DNA from: an uncultured Lachnospiraceae bacterium
GTDB lineage: Bacteria > Bacillota > Clostridia > Lachnospirales > Lachnospiraceae
Reading direction: 5' to 3'
Length of the DNA: 21,111 bases
NCBI GenBank assembly: GCA_937891165.1
Contig: CALAEX010000233.1
Coordinates: forward strand, 1-21,111
This document shows, in pieces, positions 15,103 through 21,111 of the stretch. Position 1 is the first letter of the stretch. Each line of letters opens with the position of its first letter. Under the pieces are notes generated by a model that saw only the letters and a program-made list of their open reading frames with translations, had not been told where the DNA came from and did no database searches. Position numbers and translations under genes: made by a program.

Positions 15103-15119
15103 GGCTACGAAATGGCTAC
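15103..15119. other. Predicted arm sites, left end after att copy B
   Basis: GGCTAC at 15103-15108 and 15114-15119 has the same 11-bp period as the GGTGCCAA pair in element 1 and the same place relative to att (about 30 bp inside). A similar pair recurs at 16437-16454. The different word suggests a different arm specificity. Confidence 0.65.
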
Positions 15120-15252
15120 AAAAATTAAAAAAAGTAAATTAAAAAAGTTGATAAAAACATTTTATTGAATTATAAAAAGATAGTAGAATTGTAAAAAAAT
15201 TTTATAGAAAAATTTATATGATAAATTTACAGTATCAAATAATAAATCATAT

Positions 15253-15281
15253 TTGCAATATGAATATTTTTGTTATATAAT
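15253..15281 (+). promoter_or_regulatory. Promoter of the PemK/MazF-like gene
   Basis: TTGCAA (15253-15258), 17 bp, TATAAT (15276-15281), 24 bp before the start codon. The -35 box is weaker than that of the downstream RNA promoter. Confidence 0.7.
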
Positions 15282-15305
15282 AAAAGAAAAAGGAAGTAAG
15301 AGGAA

Positions 15306-16097
15306 ATGGGTAGAGAAGTAACAAAAGAAATTGCTATACAACATAAAAAACAAGCTATTAGAAAAATGGGTAGTGTTTTTGAGGCTTTCATTAACAATCC
15401 TGATGATAAATATCTTAAAAAAGCAGATTTGTTGGCATATTGGTTAGAAACTTTCTCAAGTTATTTATTGGAAGAACAAAAATTTGATTATTCGAAAATA
15501 CCGTTCTATAAACGTGGTGATGTTATTTCTGTTAATTTAGGGTTTAATGTTGGTAGTGAACAAGGTGGATTACATTACGCTATTGTACTAAATAACGATA
15601 ATCAGCAATCATCTCCTGTAATCACAATAGTTCCGCTTTCTTCTGGCGAAGAAAGTGATACATATGAAAGAGACATCTTTTTAGGAAATGAATTATATGA
15701 TAAGTTAAAATCCAAATATGATAAGTTAGATGTATTAATTCAAAAGGATATGCAAGAAGCTTTAAATCTACAAAAAATCATTCAACAATCTCTCGAAAAT
15801 TTAAAAGAGAACCCAACAGAAAATACCGAAAGTGAATTAGTTAACTTGCTTGAAGTTATTGAACAAAAAATTCAAAAATTGAAGAAAGAACAAAAAACAC
15901 TTAGTATTTATAACAAGGAACTTCAAAAACTTAAAAAGGGAAGTATTGCACTAATGGAACAAATTACAACTGTAAGCAAAATGAGAATATACAAACCTAA
16001 AAATGAGAATGATTTATTATATGGTATTAAGTATTCAGATGGTGCAATGGATAAAATAAATGAACAGATGAAAAAATTATTTATTTATAGTAAATAA
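15306..16097 (+). CDS. PemK/MazF-like toxin with a coiled-coil insertion
   Basis: This 263-aa protein has a PemK/MazF-type beta-barrel opening, YKRGDVISVNLGFNVGSEQG followed by GLHYAIVLNN and VITIVPLSS, at about residues 68-120. These match the conserved start and GxxRPAVV-like strands of MazF-family endoribonucleases. Two features are unusual: a ~60-residue helical N-terminal extension, and a long charged coiled coil (about 135-215) inserted before the final barrel strands (GSIALMEQITTVSKMRI). MazF is normally 110-120 aa and paired with an upstream antitoxin gene; there is none here. Instead a consensus promoter starts 3 bases after its stop and drives a structured RNA. AAGGAAG upstream supports the ATG. 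RNase activity is inferred from the family. Confidence 0.8.
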   Translation: MGREVTKEIAIQHKKQAIRKMGSVFEAFINNPDDKYLKKADLLAYWLETFSSYLLEEQKFDYSKIPFYKRGDVISVNLGFNVGSEQGGLHYAIVLNNDNQQSSPVITIVPLSSGEESDTYERDIFLGNELYDKLKSKYDKLDVLIQKDMQEALNLQKIIQQSLENLKENPTENTESELVNLLEVIEQKIQKLKKEQKTLSIYNKELQKLKKGSIALMEQITTVSKMRIYKPKNENDLLYGIKYSDGAMDKINEQMKKLFIYSK

Positions 16098-16100
16098 TTA

Positions 16101-16129
16101 TTGACATTTTACATATAATAAACTATAAT
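16101..16129 (+). promoter_or_regulatory. Consensus promoter of the PemK-associated RNA
   Basis: TTGACA (16101-16106), exactly 17 bp, TATAAT (16124-16129): both boxes are perfect. It begins 3 bases after the toxin stop codon, with the same design as the promoter behind the Abi_2 gene. Confidence 0.87.
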
Positions 16130-16135
16130 CTTCAT

Positions 16136-16225
16136 ACAGAGATTATTCTCTTAAACAGCGCCTATAGGGCATTAAATAAGACAGAGTTTTATGCAACCCC
16201 TTCACTTCGGTGGAGGGGTTTTGCG
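16136..16225 (+). ncRNA. Predicted structured RNA downstream of the PemK/MazF-like gene
   Basis: A transcript of about 90 nt from the consensus promoter would fold into four hairpins: AGAGA-TTAT-TCTCT (16138-16151), a GCC/GGC hairpin around TATA (16160-16170), GCAT-AAA/TTT-ATGC with one mismatch (about 16169-16194), and a GC-rich 11-bp terminal stem with a cUUCGg tetraloop. No ORF of note is present. Placed directly behind a MazF-like toxin that lacks a protein antitoxin gene, it is a candidate RNA antitoxin or cofactor. The 3' end beyond the last stem is less certain because the T-run is weak (TTTTGCGTTG). Confidence 0.65.
16195..16224 (+). terminator. Terminal hairpin of the PemK-associated RNA
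   Basis: AACCCCTTCAC (16195-16205), loop TTCG, GTGGAGGGGTT (16210-16220): 11 bp with one G-U pair, then TTGCGTTG. A very stable stem with a poor T-run. From here to 16392 I see only a GGAG/CTCC hairpin near 16241 and AT-rich sequence. Confidence 0.65.
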
Positions 16226-16392
16226 TTGTAAAAAGTAAGTAGGAGTTTTAATCTCCCGATTGTTTATATTTAATAAGTATATTTTCGGGTGGATTTAGTT
16301 TTAAATGTTCGTAAATTTAGTAAGTACATCCCAAAAAGCATAAGGAACTTGTAACTTCTTCTTGATATATATACTTATTTTTCTTGTGATAA

Positions 16393-16454
16393 TTTCTTGG
16401 AAGCCCTGTTTTTTGTTCAAAAATAGTTTGTAAAGTAGCTACGAAACGGGCTAC
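16393..16454. repeat. Diverged second copy of the element 2 left end
   Basis: TTTCTTGGAAGCCCTGTTTTTT (two parts, 16393-16414) resembles the terminator half of att copy B (TTTCTCGGAAGCC and T-run). An AAAATAGTTTG-TAAAG spacer follows, then AGCTAC (16437-16442) and GGCTAC (16449-16454), aligned in order with 15055-15119. This looks like an older, decayed att and arm region lying directly before the repressor. Confidence 0.65.
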
Positions 16455-16461
16455 AAAAGTT

Positions 16462-16935
16462 TTATTTTATAGTAACATCTTTTAAATCAGCTAATCGTTT
16501 TGGGTCTGTATGGTTCTTTTTTAATACTTTGATATATTCAAATAAATCTTTTCTAGTGATATCATCTAGTACATATAAATCAGCAATCAGTTCATCTACA
16601 ATAGGAAGTTCTGAATAATCAAACATGTTCATAATTTTTGCAGTACGTTGAGAAATATAGCATTTCTTTGATTTATCGGGGTTTCGATATCTTTTGTCTG
16701 TTGGTAATGCAGGAAGTGTTTCTATAATGTCATCATAAGGGTTATCTTTGCAAATAGAATCAATAGGAATATCTAGTATGTTTGAGATTTTTAATGCAGT
16801 ATCAAAGCGTATGGAAGTATCTCGTTGTATAATGGAATAGAGTGTTGTTGGTGCTATTCCTACTCGTCTAGCTAATTCTTTTACTGTCATATTTTTTCTA
16901 TCAAGTATATCTTTTAAGTTTTTTCCATATCCCAT
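16462..16935 (-). CDS. XRE-family repressor of element 2
   Basis: This 157-aa homologue of the element 1 repressor has a helix-turn-helix at about residues 8-58 (MTVKELARRVGIAPTTLYSI). It also shares the LYSIIQ, IRFD-AL and C-terminal HTDPKR motifs. GGAGG lies upstream of ATG on the minus strand. Its predicted promoter (16995-17023) overlaps an operator-like site, so it probably represses itself as well as the divergent excisionase/integrase genes. No abi gene follows it; its stop is only 8 bases from the diverged left-end copy. Confidence 0.88.
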   Translation of the reverse strand: MGYGKNLKDILDRKNMTVKELARRVGIAPTTLYSIIQRDTSIRFDTALKISNILDIPIDSICKDNPYDDIIETLPALPTDKRYRNPDKSKKCYISQRTAKIMNMFDYSELPIVDELIADLYVLDDITRKDLFEYIKVLKKNHTDPKRLADLKDVTIK

Positions 16936-16994
16936 AAGTAAAGTACCTCCAAGTTCTATGTTATATATGATTTAGGAAATCTTTATTATTTTTT

Positions 16995-17023
16995 AGTATA
17001 ACATTAAAGTGAAAAGTATGCAA
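16995..17023 (-). promoter_or_regulatory. Promoter of the element 2 repressor
   Basis: On the minus strand TTGCAT (17023-17018), 17 bp, TATACT (17000-16995). The -35 box lies inside the operator-like site at 17017-17029. Confidence 0.65.
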
Positions 17024-17140
17024 TTCGTAAAATAGAGAGAAAATTGAATAAAATTGTTGACAAAATACGCAATGCGTAATAAAATGAAATTGCTATAGTA
17101 CGAAATGAGTATTATAACAATAAATAATACGAAAGGAGTA
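17017..17140. promoter_or_regulatory. Predicted operators of element 2
   Basis: Four 13-bp sites fit the palindrome family seen in element 1: 17017-17029 (TATGCAATTCGTA), 17066-17078 (TACGCAATGCGTA, perfect palindrome lying wholly between -35 and -10), 17099-17111 (TACGAAATGAGTA) and 17128-17140 (TACGAAAGGAGTA). The last contains the excisionase ribosome binding site. Confidence 0.75.
17057..17085 (+). promoter_or_regulatory. Promoter of the excisionase-integrase genes, element 2
   Basis: TTGACA (17057-17062), 17 bp, TAAAAT (17080-17085). The spacer is filled by a perfect palindromic operator, so bound repressor should block RNA polymerase. Confidence 0.82.
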
Positions 17141-17145
17141 TTTCT

Positions 17146-17340
17146 ATGAAAAAGACGAACTATATGATGAGTGTAGAAGATGTGGTGGCAGAGTTAGGAG
17201 TGTCCAAGCAGAAGGGGTATCGTATCATTCGGCAGTTGAATGCAGAGTTGGAGGCTGCTGGTTTTATGACAGTTCAGGCGAAAATTCCAAGAACTTATTG
17301 GAGTGAGAGATTTTATACTGGAAAGCAAACAGTAGGATAG
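17146..17340 (+). CDS. Excisionase-like small DNA-binding protein, element 2
   Basis: This 64-aa homologue of the element 1 protein at 5717-5911 shares NYMMSVEDVVAELGVSK at the N-terminus and IPRTYW near the C-terminus, with a helix-turn-helix-like centre. GAAAGGAG stands 7 bases before ATG and is embedded in an operator-like site. It lies 11 bp before the integrase. A directionality factor or integrase activator is the likely role. Confidence 0.8.
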   Translation: MKKTNYMMSVEDVVAELGVSKQKGYRIIRQLNAELEAAGFMTVQAKIPRTYWSERFYTGKQTVG

Positions 17341-17351
17341 GAGATAGTAAC

Positions 17352-18455
17352 ATGGCAGTATCAAAAGAAGCAGATAAGGGAACGTGGACATCTCAAATTT
17401 GGGTAGTAGATTGGCAAGGAAAGAAAAAGCATAAGAAAAAGAGAGGATTTGCTACTAAAAAAGAAGCATTAGAGTGGGAGCGTTCTATTTTACTTACAGC
17501 AAAGTCAGATATGAGTATGAAATTAATAGATTTTGTGGATATTTATTTTAGAGATAAGGAAAATGAGTTGAAACAACGAACTATTCGGAACAAGAAGTAC
17601 ATGATAGAGCAATATATTATTCCATCTTTAGGTGATAGACCAATGGATAGTATTACACCTGCTGATATTATTCAATGGCAAAATATGATTCGAAGTCAGG
17701 GATTTAAGGAAACTTATCAGAGAATGATTCAAAACCAAATGACAGCATTGTTTACTCATGCAACAAAAATATACGATTTGAAAGAAAATCCTTGTTCCAA
17801 AGTGAAAAGAATGGGTAAAGCAGATGCCGATAAGAAACAATTACAGTTTTGGACAGTAGAGGAGTTTTCTAAGTTTATTCAGACATTTGAAAAAGGCAGT
17901 AGATATCATGTGTTGTTTGATTTTCTTTTTTATAGTGGTTGTAGAATTGGAGAAACATTAGCACTTACATTAAATGATTTTGACTTTCAAAAGAATACAG
18001 TTTCTATTACAAAAACTTATTTTCGTCATCATGGAATCGATGAAATTACAACACCAAAAACAGAAGAATCGGTTCGTAAGATTGTTATTCCAAAGTTTCT
18101 TGTAGAGGAAATAAAAGAATATGCACATACTTTTTATAAATTGCCTGTAACGGAAAGATTATTTCCAATCGTGCCAGAAGCTGTACAACATGTCATAAAA
18201 AGATATGCAGATAAGGCGGGGGTAAAACGGATTCGTGTACATGATATTCGGCATTCGCATTGTGCATATTTGATTCATCAAGGTGTACAACCTATGATTA
18301 TTAAAGAACGTTTAGGGCATAAAGATATTAAAATTACTTTAAATACATATGGACATTTATATCCTTCGGAACAAGAAAAAGTAGCACAGATGTTAGATAA
18401 ACAATGGGAACAAAAAATAAATGCCCCTGCTGGGAACAGGGACATTTTGGAGTAA
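17352..18455 (+). CDS. int: Tyrosine integrase of element 2
   Basis: This 367-aa tyrosine recombinase is homologous to the element 1 integrase throughout. It has a basic N-terminal arm-binding region (residues 1-45), a core-binding domain at about 55-155, and a full catalytic set: R198, K236, H297 and R300 (HDIRHSH), H323 and nucleophile Y333 (LNTYGHLY). The N-terminal arm-binding part differs more from element 1 than the catalytic part does. That agrees with the change of predicted arm site from GGTGCCAA to GGCTAC while the tuf target is kept. Confidence 0.95.
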   Translation: MAVSKEADKGTWTSQIWVVDWQGKKKHKKKRGFATKKEALEWERSILLTAKSDMSMKLIDFVDIYFRDKENELKQRTIRNKKYMIEQYIIPSLGDRPMDSITPADIIQWQNMIRSQGFKETYQRMIQNQMTALFTHATKIYDLKENPCSKVKRMGKADADKKQLQFWTVEEFSKFIQTFEKGSRYHVLFDFLFYSGCRIGETLALTLNDFDFQKNTVSITKTYFRHHGIDEITTPKTEESVRKIVIPKFLVEEIKEYAHTFYKLPVTERLFPIVPEAVQHVIKRYADKAGVKRIRVHDIRHSHCAYLIHQGVQPMIIKERLGHKDIKITLNTYGHLYPSEQEKVAQMLDKQWEQKINAPAGNRDILE

Positions 18456-18462
18456 GAAAAGC

Positions 18463-18510
18463 AGAGCTTTTGCGTACTCATACTCGCAAAGTAAGTATAG
18501 CAAAAGCTCT
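18463..18510 (+). other. Conserved structured element after the integrase, element 2
   Basis: AGAGCTTTTGC (18463-18473) pairs perfectly with GCAAAAGCTCT (18500-18510), enclosing CGCAA (18485-18489) and GTATAGCA (18495-18502). These words and their 10-base spacing match element 1 (7029 and 7039), while the outer stem differs by paired changes. TTCTTTT follows, so here it could also terminate transcription. Confidence 0.55.
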
Positions 18511-18694
18511 TTCTTTTGGCAATAGTCTAACAGTATAAAAAAATTTCTTATCTTAACTAAATTAAAGAAGATTACTTTTTAAGTGGGTGAAAAGCACGAA
18601 ATCGTGGATAAAGAAATTTTTTTGTATCATATAATTTTTGGAAAATATAAGTAATATTACAAATAATGGACTATGGATTTTGAAAGGAGCTTTT

Positions 18695-19345
18695 ATGGAA
18701 TCTATTTTTGTACAGATAAAAGGACAGATTACAGCAAGAGCCGTTGTAGAAGGCTATGGTTTAAAGGTTAGAAGAAATGGTATGGCTTGTTGTCCTTTTC
18801 ATAATGATAAACATCCAAGTATGAAGATTGATAAGAATTATCATTGTTTTGCTTGTGGTGTTGGTGGTGATGCGATTGATTATGTATCTCGTATGTATGG
18901 ATTGTCTCAATATAATGCAGCATTAAAGTTGATAGAAGATTTTCATTTGCCAATAAAAGTAAAAGGAAAACGAAAATTAAATATACAAGAAAGAGAATGT
19001 ATTCAAAAGGAGAAGCAAGAACGAGAAAAATTCATTAGTATTAAAGAACGTTTTCAACAATGGTGTAATGAAACAATAGAATTATTAAAAAATAGTATTG
19101 CACAAGTTAAGCAAGTTGGTATTTTTCTTATGGATAAGTTGCCTATCATAGTTTTTTCAGAAGATTATGCACAAATGCTTCATGCAGAACCCTTTCTTTA
19201 TTATTGGTTAGATATTTTGTGTATGGGAACTGTGGAAGAAAAACAGGAATTATTTTTGAATGGTAGAAAAGAGGTGGAATGTATTGTTGGGAGAATCCGA
19301 ACATGTGGAAAATGTATCATGGAGCAAAATCGGGGAAGTATTTGA
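18695..19345 (+). CDS. CHC2 zinc-finger primase-like protein
   Basis: This 216-aa protein has a DnaG-type CHC2 zinc finger: C33, H36 (CCPFHNDKHPSM) and C51, C54 (YHCFACGVGGDAIDYV). This is the DNA-binding module of primases. The region after it is charged and helical, and no TOPRIM catalytic domain is evident, so it is primase-like rather than a complete primase. AAGGAG precedes ATG 18695; the frame is open from 18638 but without a better start. Its end overlaps or abuts the VirE-type ATPase. Together they form the replication module of element 2, replacing the RepA-like gene of element 1. Confidence 0.82.
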   Translation: MESIFVQIKGQITARAVVEGYGLKVRRNGMACCPFHNDKHPSMKIDKNYHCFACGVGGDAIDYVSRMYGLSQYNAALKLIEDFHLPIKVKGKRKLNIQERECIQKEKQEREKFISIKERFQQWCNETIELLKNSIAQVKQVGIFLMDKLPIIVFSEDYAQMLHAEPFLYYWLDILCMGTVEEKQELFLNGRKEVECIVGRIRTCGKCIMEQNRGSI

Positions 19346-20645
19346 TACGGAAATGAGTACAGTAGAAGAAATTCAAGCAGATTTAGCAAGAAGTGAGAAA
19401 GGGAGCATTTGTCAAACTATCAATAATTGTATGATAGTGCTTCAACGTGACCCAGTGTTAAAAGGTAAAATTAGAAAAAATGAATTATCAGGGAAAATTG
19501 ATATGATTGGAGTTGTTGGTTGGGAACGAAATTCTGTGTGTTTAACGGATACTGATATGTATCAAATGCAATGGTATTTAGAAAAAAACTACAATTTGAA
19601 AAATGATAAAACTATCAATAAAGCAATACATATCGTGGCAAATGAAAATAAATATCATCCTATTCGTGAATATTTGGAACAGTTAAAATGGGATGGACAA
19701 AAACGTATCGAAACGCTTTTACCAAAGTATTTAGGTGTAGATGATAATTTTTATACAAAAGAAATGATGAAGTTGTTAATGTTAGCAGCAATTTCTAGAG
19801 TGTATGAACCAGGATGTAAGTTTGAAATTATGGTATGTTTAGTAGGTGGACAAGGTGCAGGAAAATCTACATTTTTTCGATTTCTTGCAATTAAAGATGA
19901 ATGGTTTTCCGATGATTTAAAACGAATGGATGATGATAATGTGTATCGAAAAATGCAAGGACATTGGATAATTGAAATGTCTGAAATGATTGCTACGGTA
20001 AATGCAAAAAGCATTGAGGATATTAAATCATTTATTAGCAGACAAAAGGAAACTTATAAAATTCCATACGAGACACATCCAGAAGACAGACCAAGACAAT
20101 GTGTGTTTGTAGGAACTTCGAATAGTATGGATTTTCTTCCACTAGACCGTACAGGAAATCGAAGATTTGCACCAATACAAGTGCATCCAGAAAGAGTAGA
20201 AATACATATTTTAGAAGATGAAGTAAAGGCAAGAGCATACATACGTCAAGCATGGGCAGAAGCAATGGAGTTGTATCGTAAAGGTTCTTTTGAGTTGAAA
20301 TTGTCAAAAGAAACGGAAAGCTATTTGAAAGAATTGCAAAAAGAATTTATGCCGGAAGATGCCAAAGTTGGAATGATACAGATTTGGTTAGATGAATTAA
20401 AATCAGATTATGTATGTAGTGTCATGATTTATAAAGAAGCATTTCAACATGAATATGATACACCAAAAGATTGGGAACTAAAAGAAATCAATAACATTAT
20501 GAATCATAGTATTGTCGGATGGGAAAAAATATCTTCGCATAGATTTACTGGATATGGAACACAAAGAGGATGGCGTAGAATACCAATACAAAATGAATTT
20601 CAAACATTACCAAAAGGAGCAACCGTTCCTTTTGATAAAAAATAG
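19260..20645 (+). CDS. VirE-type (virulence-associated E) AAA ATPase
   Basis: This protein of up to 461 aa is from the virulence-associated-E family, common in phage and plasmid replication modules and thought to act as a helicase. Walker A is GGQGAGKST (about residues 196-204), followed by HWIIEMSEM (Walker B-like) and FVGTSNSMDFLPLDRTGNRRF with sensor and arginine-finger character. The C-terminal part binds neither nucleotide nor metal by any motif I can see. The start is uncertain: ATG 19260 would overlap the primase gene by 86 bp in another frame; GTG 19305 and ATG 19353 are alternatives. A cluster of GTTTAC repeats lies just downstream. Confidence 0.85.
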   Translation: MVEKRWNVLLGESEHVENVSWSKIGEVFDTEMSTVEEIQADLARSEKGSICQTINNCMIVLQRDPVLKGKIRKNELSGKIDMIGVVGWERNSVCLTDTDMYQMQWYLEKNYNLKNDKTINKAIHIVANENKYHPIREYLEQLKWDGQKRIETLLPKYLGVDDNFYTKEMMKLLMLAAISRVYEPGCKFEIMVCLVGGQGAGKSTFFRFLAIKDEWFSDDLKRMDDDNVYRKMQGHWIIEMSEMIATVNAKSIEDIKSFISRQKETYKIPYETHPEDRPRQCVFVGTSNSMDFLPLDRTGNRRFAPIQVHPERVEIHILEDEVKARAYIRQAWAEAMELYRKGSFELKLSKETESYLKELQKEFMPEDAKVGMIQIWLDELKSDYVCSVMIYKEAFQHEYDTPKDWELKEINNIMNHSIVGWEKISSHRFTGYGTQRGWRRIPIQNEFQTLPKGATVPFDKK

Positions 20646-20658
20646 TTTTTTTCATGCT

Positions 20659-20794
20659 GTTTACAAATTTCGTTTACATCACATTGTTTACAAGAATGTA
20701 AACAGAATGGTTTGCAGAAGATAGCAGTAATCATAAGGGTTTGCAAAAATGTAAACAAAGTAAACGATAAATTTTTGAAACAAGATTTGTAAAC
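20659..20794. repeat. Cluster of GTTTAC/GTAAAC repeats, candidate replication origin
   Basis: GTTTAC occurs on the + strand at 20659, 20672 and 20686. Its reverse complement GTAAAC occurs at 20698, 20751, 20760 and 20789, mostly inside TGTTTACA-like words. Related GTTTGC copies lie at 20710 and 20740. Seven copies in 136 bp after the replication genes look like iterons of an origin. Confidence 0.55.
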
Positions 20795-20830
20795 AAAGAG
20801 CTATAAACAGAGTAAGAAAAAAGTAATGGA

Positions 20831-20875
20831 GTAAATAGAAAATGATAAAAATTTCAAGTAATCATTTTTATTTAC
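20831..20875. other. Long hairpin upstream of oriT, element 2
   Basis: GTAAATAGAAAATGAT (20831-20846) pairs with ATCATTTTTATTTAC (20861-20875) over 15 bp with one bulged G and a 14-nt loop. It occupies the same place as the 8762-8841 hairpin of element 1 but has another sequence. Confidence 0.55.
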
Positions 20876-20956
20876 ATAAGTAGCGTGTGTCATATTTTGT
20901 ATTGTAATCTCAAAAAAAGTGGAAACATTACGAAAGAAGCAAAGAAACTATGAAAA

Positions 20957-21036
20957 GCTCTCGGCGTTTGAGAGCGAAATATACCCATCGCACAAAACTA
21001 AAGTTTTATGCTCTGTGTATTTCGCCCTGTCGGGGG
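20957..21036. other. Predicted oriT of element 2
   Basis: This is the same nested design and largely the same sequence as 8877-8956. Shared blocks include CTCGGCGTTTGAGAGCGAAA, ACCCATCGCACAAAAC and CTCTGTGTATTTCGCCCTG. Stem changes are mostly G-T tolerant. A relaxase gene is expected just beyond the window. Confidence 0.72.
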
Positions 21037-21080
21037 AATAAAAACAGATAAATAAGATATAAGAAAACCTATGTAAAATA

Positions 21081-21109
21081 TTGATTTTATATAGATTTTT
21101 TGGTATAAT
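21081..21109 (+). promoter_or_regulatory. Predicted promoter at the window edge
   Basis: TTGATT (21081-21086), 17 bp, TATAAT (21104-21109), downstream of oriT. It probably serves the mobilization gene expected beyond the window. Confidence 0.5.
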
Positions 21110-21111
21110 AA

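Noticed and set aside
16136..16225. The PemK-associated RNA resembles the 3' part of some Cas9 tracrRNAs (AAATAAG stretch, then an ATGC stem and a GC-rich terminal hairpin ending TTTTGCGTT).
   Set aside because: No cas gene, CRISPR repeat or recognisable anti-repeat is in the window, and the likeness is only in general layout. A search against tracrRNA models would settle it.

Overview
The window is low-GC Firmicutes DNA. EF-G, EF-Tu and the gene style point to a gut clostridium, probably Lachnospiraceae; this is inferred from the proteins and was not searched. It opens with the end of the str operon, fusA (TTG start at base 3) and tuf. The 3' end of tuf is an integration site. A 113-bp stretch holding the last 18 tuf codons plus its terminator (3517-3629) recurs at 14961-15073 with one mismatch. 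Everything between these copies, and what follows the second, is accessory DNA.

Element 1 (about 3630-14960) is an integrative mobilizable element. From left to right it has paired integrase arm sites, a predicted small RNA, an Abi_2-family HEPN abortive-infection gene, an XRE repressor, an operator region, an excisionase-like gene and a tyrosine integrase. These are followed by a structured intergenic element, a RepA-like ATPase, small unknown genes, a long hairpin, an oriT-like inverted repeat and a MobA/MobL relaxase. Its main cargo is a 1244-residue secreted protein with a cysteine-peptidase-like domain, an SH3 domain and two near-identical C-terminal modules. The second copy of its arm sites lies just inside the right end. 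No type IV secretion genes are visible, so transfer would need a helper.

Element 2 (from about 15074 past the window end) has the same backbone: repressor, operators, excisionase, integrase, structured element, replication genes, hairpin and oriT. Its replication module differs (CHC2 zinc-finger primase plus VirE-type ATPase), and so do its arm sites (GGCTAC instead of GGTGCCAA). A PemK/MazF-like gene and a predicted structured RNA sit between the tuf att copy and the repressor. A second, diverged copy of the element's left end (16393-16454) lies between this cargo and the repressor. The 1.3-kb toxin/RNA segment may therefore be a small unit of its own, accreted in tandem.

The most interesting pattern is that both elements carry, in the same slot next to the left att site, a gene of a known RNase family (HEPN Abi_2 or PemK/MazF). 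Each is followed within 10 nt of its stop codon by an exact TTGACA-N17-TATAAT promoter driving a roughly 90-115-nt hairpin-rich RNA with a terminal hairpin and no plausible ORF. This is what a toxin with an RNA antitoxin or guide would look like. The PemK/RNA pair is the one I cannot match to a described system.
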